Shown here: positions 7,114 to 15,988 of the stretch, piece by piece
Position numbering within the stretch: position 1 is the stretch's first letter
How the letters are laid out: every line of letters starts with the position of its first letter
Assembly: GCA_002426015.1 (NCBI GenBank)
Contig: DINS01000032.1
Coordinates: forward strand, 1-50,817
Direction of reading: 5' to 3'
DNA length: 50,817 nucleotides
From: Flavobacteriaceae bacterium UBA5534
GTDB lineage: Bacteria > Bacteroidota > Bacteroidia > Flavobacteriales > Flavobacteriaceae
Program-made: the position numbers and the translations under genes
The notes under the pieces: model-generated
Seen by the model: only the letters and a program-made list of their open reading frames with translations
The model's database searches: none
What the model was told of the DNA's origin: nothing

Positions 7114-8666
7114 TTAAAGACCTTCAGCTTCGCATTACACTTCAAGAAGAAAAAGAATCTGATATTTTAATTAGAAAGTCTGCTGAACATTTAGGTCTTT
7201 CAAAAAGTGAAGTTTATGGAGTGAAAGTGCTTCGAAAATCAATCGATGCACGTAAAAAATTGATCATTCTCAACTACAAAGTTGCCGTATATATTAATGA
7301 ACCTGTTCCAGAAAATTCAGATTATACGTTTGATTACAAAGATGTTTCAAAAGCAAAGCCTGTGCATATCATTGGCTTTGGCCCAGCTGGAATGTATGCC
7401 GCTTTACGTTGTATCGAGTTGGGTTTTAAACCCATTGTATTGGAACGTGGTAAAAATGTACAAGACAGACGACGCGACCTAAAAGCCATCAACCAAGACC
7501 ATTTTGTAAATGAAGACTCTAATTATTGTTTTGGTGAAGGTGGCGCAGGAACCTATAGTGACGGAAAATTATACACCAGAAGCTTAAAACGAGGTGATGT
7601 TAGGCGTATTTTTGAAAACCTAGTATTTCATGGTGCCACAGACCAAATTTTGGTCGATGCTCATCCGCATATAGGAACTAACAAATTGCCCAAAGTCGTT
7701 CAGAATATCCGTGAAACCATTTTAAAATATGGTGGCGAAGTCCATTTTGAAACACGTGTGACCGATTTCATTATAAAAAACAACAAAATTGAAGGCATCC
7801 AGCTTTTAAATGGCGACGAATTAAAAGCCAATCGTGTGATTTTAGCAACAGGACATTCGGCTCGAGATATTTTTTACTTATTGCATAAAAAGAACATTGC
7901 ACTAGAGGCAAAGTCTTTTGCCATGGGAGTTCGAGTAGAACACCCACAGCACATCATCGATTCCATTCAATACCATTGCGATGGTCAGCGAGACGACTTG
8001 TTGCCTGCCGCAGCCTATAGTTTGGTAGAACAGGCAAATGAACGAGGTGTCTATTCGTTTTGTATGTGCCCTGGTGGATTTATCGTACCAGCCGCAACCG
8101 CCAATGGAGAAGTTGTGGTCAATGGCATGTCGCCATCCAAACGGAACAATCAATTTGCAAATTCTGGCATTGTGGTCGAAATCAATGCAGACAAAGACCT
8201 TTATAGATACGAACAATTTGGCGCTTTAAAAGCGCTCGAATATCAAAAGGATTTAGAGCGTTTGGCTTTCACATCTGGAGGACGAAGTCAAGCCGCACCT
8301 GCACAACGCTTGACAGATTTTGTAGAAGGAAAATTGTCGTCAAGTTTAAACACAACATCCTATCAACCAGGATTACATTCTGCTCCCTTACATTCTTTAT
8401 TACCAAAACTGATTGGCAGTCGATTGCGACAAGGCTTTAAAGCTTTTGGACAGAAAATGCAAGGTTATTATACTGAAGAGGCTAATGTTGTAGGTGTCGA
8501 ATCACGTACCTCATCTCCAGTGAGCATTCCAAGAAATGAACAATTGGAGCATCCACAAATTAAAGGTCTATTTCCATGTGGCGAAGGTGGTGGTTATGCT
8601 GGAGGCATCGTATCAGCAGCCATGGATGGCGAACGTTGCGCAGAAGCTGCTATTATTGGCCTATAA
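7110..8666 (+). CDS. FAD-dependent oxidoreductase of the COG2509 type
   Basis: The 518-residue protein has an N-terminal region of about 85 residues, then the dinucleotide-binding segment PVHIIGFGPAGMYAALRCIELGFKPIVLERG (GxGxxG near residues 91-96). FGEGGAGTYSDGKLYTR and, near the C terminus, GLFPCGEGGGYAGGIVSAAMDG follow and close the FAD site. This layout matches the uncharacterised FAD-dependent dehydrogenase family found widely in bacteria; substrate and partner are unknown. The N-terminal segment is typical of the family and not a membrane anchor. Start and stop overlap by 4 nt with the DHFR fusion, so the two are translationally coupled. The pairing with a folate enzyme may be only an operon convenience. 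Confidence 0.85.
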   Translation: MIKDLQLRITLQEEKESDILIRKSAEHLGLSKSEVYGVKVLRKSIDARKKLIILNYKVAVYINEPVPENSDYTFDYKDVSKAKPVHIIGFGPAGMYAALRCIELGFKPIVLERGKNVQDRRRDLKAINQDHFVNEDSNYCFGEGGAGTYSDGKLYTRSLKRGDVRRIFENLVFHGATDQILVDAHPHIGTNKLPKVVQNIRETILKYGGEVHFETRVTDFIIKNNKIEGIQLLNGDELKANRVILATGHSARDIFYLLHKKNIALEAKSFAMGVRVEHPQHIIDSIQYHCDGQRDDLLPAAAYSLVEQANERGVYSFCMCPGGFIVPAATANGEVVVNGMSPSKRNNQFANSGIVVEINADKDLYRYEQFGALKALEYQKDLERLAFTSGGRSQAAPAQRLTDFVEGKLSSSLNTTSYQPGLHSAPLHSLLPKLIGSRLRQGFKAFGQKMQGYYTEEANVVGVESRTSSPVSIPRNEQLEHPQIKGLFPCGEGGGYAGGIVSAAMDGERCAEAAIIGL

Positions 8667-8682
8667 GTTTTAATATTATTCT

Positions 8683-8690
8683 TATTTTTG
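8683..8690 (+). promoter_or_regulatory. Candidate -7 box for fabD
   Basis: TATTTTTG matches the Bacteroidota -7 consensus and lies 20 nt before the fabD ATG, just past the stop of the FAD-dependent oxidoreductase. No good -33 TTTG is seen at the usual distance. Confidence 0.35.
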
Positions 8691-8710
8691 CATCATTAAA
8701 ATTCATCAAC

Positions 8711-9604
8711 ATGAACGCATTTATATTTCCAGGTCAGGGAGCTCAATTCACAGGAATGGGTTTAGATCTCTATGAAAACTCCACTTTAGCCCAAGAATTG
8801 TTTGAAAAAGCAAATCATATTCTTGGTTTTTCAATCACTGATATTATGTTTGAAGGTTCTCCTGAAGACCTTAAAGAAACAAAGGTGACACAACCTGCTA
8901 TTTTTTTACATTCGGTCATTTTAGCTAAAACATTAGGCAATAGTTTTAAACCAGATATGGTAGCTGGACATTCGCTTGGTGAGTTTTCTGCCTTGGTAGC
9001 CAATGGCTGCTTAACTTTTGAGGATGGATTAAAATTAGTCTCACAACGCGCTTTGGCTATGCAAAAAGCATGCGAATTGCAACCAAGTACAATGGCTGCC
9101 GTGTTAGGTCTTGATGATGCGATTGTAGAGCAGGTTTGCGCCAATACTCAAGGTGTTGTCGTTGCTGCTAACTATAATTGTCCTGGCCAATTGGTGATTT
9201 CTGGAGAAATTGCAGCTATTGAAAAAGCGTGTGAAGCGATGAAAGAAGCAGGTGCCAAACGTGCTTTGGTGCTTCCAGTAGGAGGTGCATTCCATTCGCC
9301 TTTAATGGAGCCAGCTCGCGAAGAATTGGCAGCTGCAATAGAAAATACACTGTTTAGCAAACCAAATTGTCCTATTTATCAAAATGTAACTGCTAAAGCA
9401 GTAAGTGATGAAAATGAAATTAAAAAGAATCTTATTTCGCAATTGACGGCCCCTGTGCGTTGGACACAATCTGTTCAGCAAATGATTGCTGATGGTGCAA
9501 CTTTATTTACAGAAGTTGGACCAGGAAACGTTTTGCAAGGTTTGGTCAAAAAAATTGATAGAGAAGCACAAACAGCTGCTGCAACCTTGACCCCAAATAA
9601 TTAA
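8711..9604 (+). CDS. fabD: Malonyl-CoA:ACP transacylase
   Basis: The 297-residue enzyme moves the malonyl group from CoA to acyl carrier protein, the entry step for chain extension in fatty-acid synthesis. It has the FPGQG oxyanion segment (residues 6-10), the nucleophile motif GHSLGE with S88, the R of SQRALAMQ (about 113) and the catalytic histidine H195 in GGAFHSPLM. The ATG at 8711 gives the standard MNAFIFPGQGAQ start. A longer frame opening at 8576 would overlap the preceding gene with a low-complexity Trp/Arg-rich leader and is not credible. lspA follows after 6 nt. Confidence 0.97.
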   Translation: MNAFIFPGQGAQFTGMGLDLYENSTLAQELFEKANHILGFSITDIMFEGSPEDLKETKVTQPAIFLHSVILAKTLGNSFKPDMVAGHSLGEFSALVANGCLTFEDGLKLVSQRALAMQKACELQPSTMAAVLGLDDAIVEQVCANTQGVVVAANYNCPGQLVISGEIAAIEKACEAMKEAGAKRALVLPVGGAFHSPLMEPAREELAAAIENTLFSKPNCPIYQNVTAKAVSDENEIKKNLISQLTAPVRWTQSVQQMIADGATLFTEVGPGNVLQGLVKKIDREAQTAAATLTPNN

Positions 9605-9610
9605 CTATTA

Positions 9611-10108
9611 ATGAAACTATCCAGAAATTTAAGCATCATTTTATTGATTGTTGCCAATATAACAATTGACCAAATATCAAAAGTGGTTGTGAGAGCAACT
9701 ATTGAAGAAGACCAAGTCATCAAGATTATTGGCGATAATTTTATTATGACCAGAGTTCAAAATTCAGGTGCCTTTTTAGGCATGGGAAGCGAATTGAATG
9801 ACACTTTAAGGCTCATCCTTTTATTAATTCTACCTGTCGTGGTTTTAGGTGGTGTTATTTATTACATTTTAAAAAACAAAGCATTAGACCGATTGAGTTT
9901 AATTGCCTTTTGTTGCATCATAGGTGGTGGTATTGCCAATGTTTTTGATAGAATTGTTGAAGGTTCAGTAACCGATTTTTTCTATATAAAATTGACCGAT
10001 ATTATCAGAACTGGTATTTTTAATGTCGCTGATATGTCAGTTACTTTTGGAATGATTTTATTGTTAATAGCGAGTTTCATCCACCGAAAGAAAGAAAAAA
10101 CAGTATAA
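9611..10108 (+). CDS. lspA: Lipoprotein signal peptidase (signal peptidase II)
   Basis: The 165-residue inner-membrane aspartyl protease cleaves signal peptides of diacylglyceryl-modified prolipoproteins. Four hydrophobic segments are visible (about 7-25, 65-88, 97-115 and 135-158). The two catalytic aspartates lie in GGGIANVFDRI and FNVADMSVTFG. VQNSGAFLGMG corresponds to the conserved N-x-G-A/x-F loop. It lies 6 nt after fabD, so the pair is probably co-transcribed. A terminator follows the stop directly. The window contains several lipoproteins that it would process, including those at 15428 and 48474. Confidence 0.95.
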   Translation: MKLSRNLSIILLIVANITIDQISKVVVRATIEEDQVIKIIGDNFIMTRVQNSGAFLGMGSELNDTLRLILLLILPVVVLGGVIYYILKNKALDRLSLIAFCCIIGGGIANVFDRIVEGSVTDFFYIKLTDIIRTGIFNVADMSVTFGMILLLIASFIHRKKEKTV

Positions 10109-10139
10109 AAAAAGCCTCAAGTTGTTTGAGGCTTTTTTT
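10107..10139. terminator. Bidirectional terminator after lspA
   Basis: AAAGCCTCAA and TTGAGGCTTT form a 10-bp stem with a short loop, flanked by A- and T-runs. It lies between convergent lspA and a small hypothetical gene. Confidence 0.9.
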
Positions 10140-10142
10140 ATT

Positions 10143-10334
10143 TTATCTCGCTAAATTACAATCTTCACAATCTTTTACTTCTCCATAATAAGTTTCTCTG
10201 TACTTATGAAGCGTTTTAATGGGAAAATTCAAAAACTGCTTTTTGATGTAAGTCACTTTTGTGTGCAATAAACCCATCTTTGGAGTAAAACGTTCTTCGG
10301 GTTTGGTTTCTCTTTTAATACTTATCAATTTCAT
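10143..10334 (-). CDS. Small hypothetical protein with C-terminal CxxC
   Basis: I do not recognise this gene. From the ATG at 10334 the product is 63 residues, starting MKLISIKRETKPEERFTPKMG, basic in its first half and ending KDCEDCNLAR. It has no signal peptide and no membrane span. The final CxxC pair could bind metal or be redox active. An in-frame ATG at 10361 would add nine residues (MCLMIKELK); the shorter form reads more like a natural start. It sits directly at a bidirectional terminator and is followed by clean intergenic DNA upstream, which supports a real monocistronic gene. Confidence 0.55.
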   Translation of the reverse strand: MKLISIKRETKPEERFTPKMGLLHTKVTYIKKQFLNFPIKTLHKYRETYYGEVKDCEDCNLAR

Positions 10335-10514
10335 TTTTAGTTCCTTTATCATTAAACACAAAGAAACAGAAGATTAATTGGACATCCAAAGTATAAGCGT
10401 TAAATACATGTTAATCAAAATGTTAATTCAAAGACCAATAATCAAACTTACATTTCATTAATAGATTATCAACGATACAGCGATATGATTAACAGATTTT
10501 TATTACCAAAAAGA

Positions 10515-11792
10515 TTATTGTTTGTAGATCTTGCCATCTTTCATTACAAAAACAATGGTTTCCATTGTTGAAATGTTTTGAGTAGGATCGTCATTTGTTG
10601 CAACTATATCAGCAATATACCCAGCTTTAATTTGGCCAATCTCATTCTCCAAATTAAGAATCATGGCATTGGTAATGGTAGCACTTTTAATGGTTTCAAT
10701 GGCTGGCATTCCAGCTTCTGCCATATAAGCAAACTCTCTTCCGTTCTCTCCATGATAAAATACGCCAGCATCTGTACCAAAAGCAATACCTACACCTTTT
10801 TTATAGGCTCTGCCAAATGTGCTTTGAATTTTTGGCCCTATTTCTAAAGCTTTAGGCACAATCACTTCTGGGTAATAGCCTTCAATCTTGGCATTATCTG
10901 CAACAGTTCGTCCTGCTGTGATGGTAGGCACCAAATATACATCGTACTTTTTCATCAACTCCATAGTTTCATCACTCATCAAAGTACCATGTTCAATGGT
11001 TTTGACACCACCCAATATAGCACGTTGCATACCTTCGTCTCCATGGGCATGCGCAGCAACATGAAACCCATAGTCCTTGGCAGTATCACAAATCGCTTTT
11101 ATTTCTTCGACAGTAAATTGTGGATTCTGCCCACTTTTAGCAACACTCAAAACACCTCCTGTCGCTGTAATTTTAATTAAATCAGCTCCGTTTTTATAAC
11201 GTTGCCTTACTGCTTTTTTAGCATCTTCTACGCTGTTGACAACACCTTCCTTTGGTCCTGGGTCGCCTACTAACTTATTGTTTGCTCCATTGGTTGGATC
11301 AGCATGACCTCCTGTTGTTGCCAAAGATTTTTCAGCTGTAAAAATTCTTGGGCCAACTACTTTCCCTTGATTGATGGCATTTCGTAAGGACACATTAACG
11401 CCACTGCCTCCCAAATCTCTAACGGTTGTAAAACCGTTCATCAGTGTTACTTCGGCAAAATGCAGGGAGTTGAAGGCAATATCAGCATCATTAAGTGTGT
11501 ACTCTTCGAGATATGCTTTAGGGTTGGTCTCCATTTCAAGATGCACGTGCATATCTATCAAACCTGGCATCACTGTTTTGCTTTTTAAATCGACAACAAC
11601 ATCTTCTGATGTTTTTGGTTGTACAAATCCGTTTTCGATAGCAATGATTTTCTTTCCAGAAACAATAATTGTTTTATTGGTTAGCACCTTACCTTCTTTG
11701 GTGTCAATTAACTTTCCGCAATGCAAATAAGTATTCTGTCCAAATGCTATAATGGAAAACATAAGGACAAACAATTGAAGTAATTTTTTCAT
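10515..11792 (-). CDS. Exported metal-dependent amidohydrolase
   Basis: The 425-residue protein starts with a signal peptide (MKKLLQLFVLMFSIIAFGQ), so it acts in the periplasm or beyond. It then shows an amidohydrolase-superfamily fold of the imidazolonepropionase/prolidase-like branch. PGLIDMHVHLE gives the HxH metal pair; an ITATGGVLS segment, then AAHAHGDEGMQRAI and TIEHGTL, supply the later histidines, and FGTDAG the catalytic aspartate. Substrate cannot be told; relatives cleave X-Pro or N-acyl amino acids. The ATG at 11792 is chosen because it begins the signal peptide; an extension to 11852 would run back into galE. It is third in the degT-galE operon, 10 nt after galE, an unexpected partner for sugar-nucleotide genes. 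Confidence 0.9.
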   Translation of the reverse strand: MKKLLQLFVLMFSIIAFGQNTYLHCGKLIDTKEGKVLTNKTIIVSGKKIIAIENGFVQPKTSEDVVVDLKSKTVMPGLIDMHVHLEMETNPKAYLEEYTLNDADIAFNSLHFAEVTLMNGFTTVRDLGGSGVNVSLRNAINQGKVVGPRIFTAEKSLATTGGHADPTNGANNKLVGDPGPKEGVVNSVEDAKKAVRQRYKNGADLIKITATGGVLSVAKSGQNPQFTVEEIKAICDTAKDYGFHVAAHAHGDEGMQRAILGGVKTIEHGTLMSDETMELMKKYDVYLVPTITAGRTVADNAKIEGYYPEVIVPKALEIGPKIQSTFGRAYKKGVGIAFGTDAGVFYHGENGREFAYMAEAGMPAIETIKSATITNAMILNLENEIGQIKAGYIADIVATNDDPTQNISTMETIVFVMKDGKIYKQ

Positions 11793-11802
11793 TATTATGG
11801 TT

Positions 11803-12825
11803 TTAGATATTTCTAATCTTTTTTTCCCAATTCCAAGCAGACAACATCGCATCGTCTAAATTGTAAGCTGCTTTCCAGCCCAAAGTTGTATTGGCTTTGG
11901 TTGTATCTGCATAAGCCTGAATTACATCGCCTTCTCGTCGAGGTGCAAATTTGTAATTGAGTGATGTTCCGGACACTTTTTCAAAAGACTGAATAGCTTC
12001 CAAAACAGAGCTTCCTTTACCAGTGCCTACATTAAATGTTTCATAATTAGAATTGGATTTCTCTTCCAAAAGACGTTGTAATGCCACAACATGTGCTTTA
12101 GCCAAATCGACCACATGAATATAATCCCTGATGCAAGTACCATCTTGAGTTGGATAATCATTTCCAAAAACGGATAACTCCTTACGAAACCCTGCAGCGG
12201 TTTGTGTAATAAAAGGCACTAAATTTTGTGGGACACCTATTGGTAATTCCCCTATTTTTGAACTTGGATGTGCTCCTATTGGGTTAAAATAGCGCAATGA
12301 TATGGCTTTTAAACTTGGTAAAACCTTGCATGTGTCTTTGATAATTTCCTCTCCTATTTGTTTGGTATTTCCATAAGGAGATTCAGCAGGCTTTATTGGG
12401 GCATTCTCTGTAATAGGCATTTGGTCCGCTTGTCCATAAACCGTACATGATGAACTAAAAATGAAGTTTTGATGTTTTAATTTGGATAGTGACTTAAGCA
12501 CATAGACCAACGTATTGATATTATTTTCGTAATACAACAAAGGCTTTTCAACACTTTCACCCACAGCTTTACTCGCTGCAAAATGAATGACTCCTACAAT
12601 CTCATGATGCTGATCAAAAAAAGCTTCTACTTTATTTTTTTCTTTTAAATCGAGGCGTTCAAATGCCGGAGTTTTTCCGGTTATTGAGGCGATTCCTTCT
12701 AATACTTTGATGCTCGAATTAGACAAATCATCAATAACAACCACCTCAAATCCATTCTGTTGCAACTCTACGACTGTATGTGAACCGATAAATCCTAGTC
12801 CGCCAGTAACAAGCACCTTTTTCAT
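11803..12825 (-). CDS. galE: UDP-glucose 4-epimerase
   Basis: The 340-residue short-chain dehydrogenase-type epimerase interconverts UDP-glucose and UDP-galactose (and often the N-acetyl forms) using bound NAD. It begins KVLVTGGLGFIGSHTVVEL (Rossmann GxxGxxG), has VIDDLSNSS typical of GalE, the SSSCTVYGQ segment and the catalytic SPYGNTK (Y-x-x-x-K), and later LRYFNPIGAHPSSKIGE and RDYIHVVDLAKAH. Length is normal. The degT-type aminotransferase stop codon directly abuts the galE ATG with no gap (TAAATG), so the two are translationally coupled and probably supply sugars for surface polysaccharide. Confidence 0.95.
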   Translation of the reverse strand: MKKVLVTGGLGFIGSHTVVELQQNGFEVVVIDDLSNSSIKVLEGIASITGKTPAFERLDLKEKNKVEAFFDQHHEIVGVIHFAASKAVGESVEKPLLYYENNINTLVYVLKSLSKLKHQNFIFSSSCTVYGQADQMPITENAPIKPAESPYGNTKQIGEEIIKDTCKVLPSLKAISLRYFNPIGAHPSSKIGELPIGVPQNLVPFITQTAAGFRKELSVFGNDYPTQDGTCIRDYIHVVDLAKAHVVALQRLLEEKSNSNYETFNVGTGKGSSVLEAIQSFEKVSGTSLNYKFAPRREGDVIQAYADTTKANTTLGWKAAYNLDDAMLSAWNWEKKIRNI

Positions 12826-13965
12826 TTATGAATTGGCATTTACAAAATTAATAATTGTTGAAGTGATAAAATTGATTTGCTCTTCGTCCAATTCGGTATG
12901 CATTGGCAAAGAAATGACTTCTTTTACCAATTGATTGGTCACAGTAAAATCTTCTTCTTTGTACCTAGAATCTTTATATGCCTTTTGTAAATGCAATGGA
13001 ATCGGATAATAAACTCCACACGGAATACCATTATCATTCAGGTGTTTTACTAGAGCATCACGATTGGTGTCTTTCACTTTTAACGTGTATTGATGAAACA
13101 CATGGTTATCTTCAGTGCCTTCTCGGTGAGGTGTTATAATATTTTTTTGTTCTTTAAACGCCTTGTCATAAGCATTGGCCGCTTTTATACGAGTAGCATT
13201 ATAGAGGTCCAAATTTGGCAATTTAGCATCCAAAACAGCAGCCTGAATAGAGTCTAGGCGTGAATTAACACCAACAACATCATGATGATATCGTTCATAC
13301 ATACCATGGTTAACTATACCTCTAATGATATGGGCCAACTCATCATCATTCGTAAAAATAGCACCTCCATCTCCATAACACCCTAAATTCTTGGATGGAA
13401 AAAAAGATGTTGAAGCCACATGACCAATGGTTCCAGCTTTTGCTTTTTTTCCATTGCTATAGGTGTAAGTCGCTCCTATAGCTTGGGCATTATCTTCAAT
13501 CACATATAAATCATGTGCTTTTGCAATTTCCATAATGGCTTCCATATTGGCACATTGGCCAAATAGATGCACTGGCACAATGGCTTTGGTCTTTGGGGTA
13601 ATTGCCTTTTTTATGGCAGCAATATCTATATTAAAATTTTCCGGATCTACATCAACCAACACAGGTGTCAACTGTAATAATGCAATAACTTCAACCGTTG
13701 CAGCAAAAGTGAAATCGGCAGTGATCACTTCATCTCCAGGCTTCAAGCCCAATCCCATCATTGCAATTTGCAAGGCATCTGTGCCATTGGCACAAGGAAT
13801 CACGTGTTTGACTCCAAGATAGGTCTCTAAATTTTTTTGAAATTCATGAACTTTTGGTCCATTGATATATGCTGTGTTGTCCAATACTTCAGCAATAGAA
13901 GCATCTACGACATTCTTAATTTTAGAATATTGACCTTTAAGGTCAACCATTTGGATTTTTTTCAT
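12826..13965 (-). CDS. DegT/DnrJ/EryC1/StrS-family sugar aminotransferase
   Basis: The 379-residue PLP enzyme transfers an amino group from glutamate to a keto-sugar nucleotide. PANGTDAL-type (CANGTDALQIAMMGLGL), the EDNAQAIGA segment with the PLP-contacting aspartate, and SFFPSKNLGCYGDGGA with the Schiff-base lysine are all present. The FFPSKNLGCYGDGGA form is like WbpE-type enzymes that make 3-amino sugars of UDP-GlcNAc-derived uronates, but the exact substrate cannot be fixed from sequence alone. It is the first gene of a three-gene operon with galE and an amidohydrolase. It likely serves O-antigen or capsule sugar synthesis. waaA is transcribed divergently from the other side of its promoter region. 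Confidence 0.92.
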   Translation of the reverse strand: MKKIQMVDLKGQYSKIKNVVDASIAEVLDNTAYINGPKVHEFQKNLETYLGVKHVIPCANGTDALQIAMMGLGLKPGDEVITADFTFAATVEVIALLQLTPVLVDVDPENFNIDIAAIKKAITPKTKAIVPVHLFGQCANMEAIMEIAKAHDLYVIEDNAQAIGATYTYSNGKKAKAGTIGHVASTSFFPSKNLGCYGDGGAIFTNDDELAHIIRGIVNHGMYERYHHDVVGVNSRLDSIQAAVLDAKLPNLDLYNATRIKAANAYDKAFKEQKNIITPHREGTEDNHVFHQYTLKVKDTNRDALVKHLNDNGIPCGVYYPIPLHLQKAYKDSRYKEEDFTVTNQLVKEVISLPMHTELDEEQINFITSTIINFVNANS

Positions 13966-14098
13966 CTGAAATAATAGGCGTTTGAAATAACTTGAACAGT
14001 TTTTGAATACTGCTGAATAGCGAAATTACGAAATTGTATGGCTACAGCCAATCTAATTATTGAAAAGTAATGTATTTTAGCACAAACAAAATGATTTC

Positions 14099-15337
14099 AT
14101 GTTTTTTTACAATATAGGAATATATATCGCAAATTTTCATCTGAAAATCATTGCTTTATTCAACAATAAACTAAAACTTGGTGTTGATGGCCGTAAGCAA
14201 ACATTTAAGATTTTAGAGCATTCCATCAATAAAGGAGATTCAACATTATGGTTCCACTGTGCTTCCCTTGGTGAATACGAGCAAGGGCTCCCAGTATTCA
14301 GAGTATTGAGACAAGAATACCCATCTCACAAAATCGTATTGACATTTTTCTCGCCTTCTGGTTATGAAATTCGAAAAAACACAGAGATAGCTGATGTTGT
14401 TGTATATCTTCCAATGGATACAACGACCAATGCTAAACGATTTTTGAATTTGGTGCATCCCGAACTATCCGTTTTTGTAAAGTATGACATTTGGCCAAAC
14501 TATATGGCTGAATTGAAAAGACAAGGTGCAAGAGCCCTACTGATTTCGGCATTGTTCAGAAAAAATCAATCTTATTTTAAACCTTATGGAACGATGATGC
14601 GAAGTGCATTGTCAGTTTTTGAGCATATTTTTGTTCAGAATGAATCTTCAAAAACATTACTGAACTCCATTCATTTTGAGAATGTCTCAATCGCTGGAGA
14701 CACACGTTTTGACAGAGTCTATGATCAACTCAACCAAAATAATTCACTTCCATTTATTGAAGATTTTAAAGATGGCAAATTGTGTGTTGTTATTGGAAGT
14801 TCGTGGCCAGAGGACGAAGCGTTGCTCATTCCATTTATTAACAACTATAATAAAGAGGACGTCAAATATATCATTGCGCCTCATAATATAAAGTCTGGTC
14901 AAATTCAAAATCTGGCTTATAAACTACAAAAGCCAACCGTTCTGTTTTCAGAAATGGACGGCAAACACCTCTCTGAATATTCCGTTTTTATCATTGATAC
15001 TATCGGTATTTTGAGTAAAATATATAGTTACGCTGACATTGCTTACGTTGGAGGAGCGATGGGAAATACTGGGCTTCATAATATTTTAGAGCCAGCCGTT
15101 TTTGGGGTACCTATTATTATCGGAAAAAATTATGATAAATTTCCAGAAGCCTATCAGATGATTGATTCTGGCGGACTTACATCAGTCTCGGGGTATGATC
15201 AATTATATTCAGAGCTACCTTTAGTTATTGAAAACAATCATAAAAGACAAAATCTAGGTGCTATCAATCAAGAGTTTATCTTAAAAAACAAAGGTGCTGT
15301 CAACCAAATATTGGATTATATACGTAAATACATATAA
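14099..15337 (+). CDS. waaA: 3-deoxy-D-manno-octulosonic acid (Kdo) transferase
   Basis: The 412-residue inner-membrane enzyme adds Kdo from CMP-Kdo to the lipid A precursor. It has one N-terminal hydrophobic anchor (about 1-20), the acceptor-binding WFHCASLGEYEQGLPV segment with the catalytic glutamate, and the GT30 features FFSPSGYE and LVHPELSVFVKYDIWPNY. The donor-side VVIGSSWPEDE, AYVGGAMGNTGLHNILEPAVFGVPIIIG and a C-terminal helix complete the fold. Length agrees with the family. It stands alone on the plus strand, divergent from the polysaccharide-type degT-galE operon. It confirms that the organism makes lipopolysaccharide or lipooligosaccharide. Confidence 0.95.
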   Translation: MFFYNIGIYIANFHLKIIALFNNKLKLGVDGRKQTFKILEHSINKGDSTLWFHCASLGEYEQGLPVFRVLRQEYPSHKIVLTFFSPSGYEIRKNTEIADVVVYLPMDTTTNAKRFLNLVHPELSVFVKYDIWPNYMAELKRQGARALLISALFRKNQSYFKPYGTMMRSALSVFEHIFVQNESSKTLLNSIHFENVSIAGDTRFDRVYDQLNQNNSLPFIEDFKDGKLCVVIGSSWPEDEALLIPFINNYNKEDVKYIIAPHNIKSGQIQNLAYKLQKPTVLFSEMDGKHLSEYSVFIIDTIGILSKIYSYADIAYVGGAMGNTGLHNILEPAVFGVPIIIGKNYDKFPEAYQMIDSGGLTSVSGYDQLYSELPLVIENNHKRQNLGAINQEFILKNKGAVNQILDYIRKYI

Positions 15338-15427
15338 TAGGGTGCTTCCCGGATTTTGTATTTTTAATTTACTATTATCCATTTTAAGTTCCTAAATTAG
15401 TAGCATAACAACACTAAAACTATTCAA

Positions 15428-15655
15428 ATGAAAAAATCAGTATTAAGTTTAGCATTGGTATTTGCTTTAGGAGTATCATTTACCTCTTGCAGAGAAACAG
15501 AAAAAAAGGCTGAAAACACAGTGGAAAAAGCCGAAAAAGAAACAGAAGGCAAATTGGAAAAAGCAGGAAAAGCTATTGATAACGCAGCTGAAGAAACCAA
15601 AGAAGCTGGAAAAGCAATAGAAGAAGCCGCAAAGGAAATTTCGGATGATAATTAA
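15428..15655 (+). CDS. Small Lys/Glu/Ala-rich lipoprotein
   Basis: The 75-residue product has a lipoprotein signal peptide ending in VSFTSC (cysteine at about residue 21). The mature part is a single highly charged, low-complexity amphipathic helix built from repeats of the type E-K-A-x-K-x-x-E (EKAEKETEGKLEKAGKAIDNAAEE). This would be anchored to the inner or outer membrane as a coiled-coil-forming lipoprotein, in the manner of Lpp or YtxH-like envelope proteins. No function is known. It is flanked by a terminator before the tRNA genes. LspA, encoded at 9611, would process it. Confidence 0.75.
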   Translation: MKKSVLSLALVFALGVSFTSCRETEKKAENTVEKAEKETEGKLEKAGKAIDNAAEETKEAGKAIEEAAKEISDDN

Positions 15656-15670
15656 AAAATTACAATACAA

Positions 15671-15706
15671 AAAAAGCCCTGTCAATCATTTGATTAACAA
15701 GGCTTT
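15671..15706. terminator. Imperfect terminator between the lipoprotein gene and tRNA-Leu
   Basis: AAAGCC pairs with GGCTTT, and the inner TGT/ACA and AATC/GATT segments extend the stem with two mismatches. An A-run precedes it, giving a T-run after the stem when read from the tRNA side. It lies between convergent units. Confidence 0.6.
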
Positions 15707-15707
15707 G

Positions 15708-15791
15708 TACTCAAGGCGGGACTTGAACCCGCACGTCCTAATGGACACAGGATTTTAAGTCCGGCGTGTCTACCAATTCCACCACTTGAGC
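15708..15791 (-). tRNA. tRNA-Leu (anticodon TAA)
   Basis: The 84-nt minus-strand gene starts GCTCAAG and ends CTTGAGT plus A73, a 7-bp acceptor stem closed by one G.U. The anticodon loop CTTAAAA holds TAA, reading UUA. A long variable arm, usual for leucine tRNAs, and the T-loop GTTCAAGTC are present. CCA is not encoded. tRNA-Gly lies 24 nt upstream. Confidence 0.95.
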
Positions 15792-15815
15792 AACTTGGTA
15801 TATTGTTGTGGTTAG

Positions 15816-15887
15816 AGCGAAAGACGGGATTTGAACCCGCGACCCTCACCTTGGCAAGGTGATGCTCTACCCCTGAGCTACTTTCGC
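15816..15887 (-). tRNA. tRNA-Gly (anticodon GCC)
   Basis: The 72-nt minus-strand gene has the acceptor stem GCGAAAG/CTTTCGC with T73, a D arm with AGCTCAGGGGTAGAGC, the anticodon loop TGCCAAG (GCC) and T-loop GTTCAAATC. CCA is not encoded. It and tRNA-Leu probably form one transcript. Confidence 0.96.
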
Positions 15888-15988
15888 ATTATAGCAATTA
15901 AAAAAAGAACGTTTGTTGTAATTGCGAGGGCAAATTTAATACATTTCTTATAAAAGCAAAGCCTTTTTAATAAAAAAACTTATTTTTT

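Noticed and set aside
8576..8710. Longer fabD start at 8576
   Set aside because: It would overlap the preceding gene by about 90 bp with a Trp/Arg-rich leader unlike FabD; ATG 8711 gives the standard start.
11793..11852. Longer amidohydrolase start overlapping galE
   Set aside because: It would place 20 residues before a clear signal peptide, which must be at the N terminus to work.
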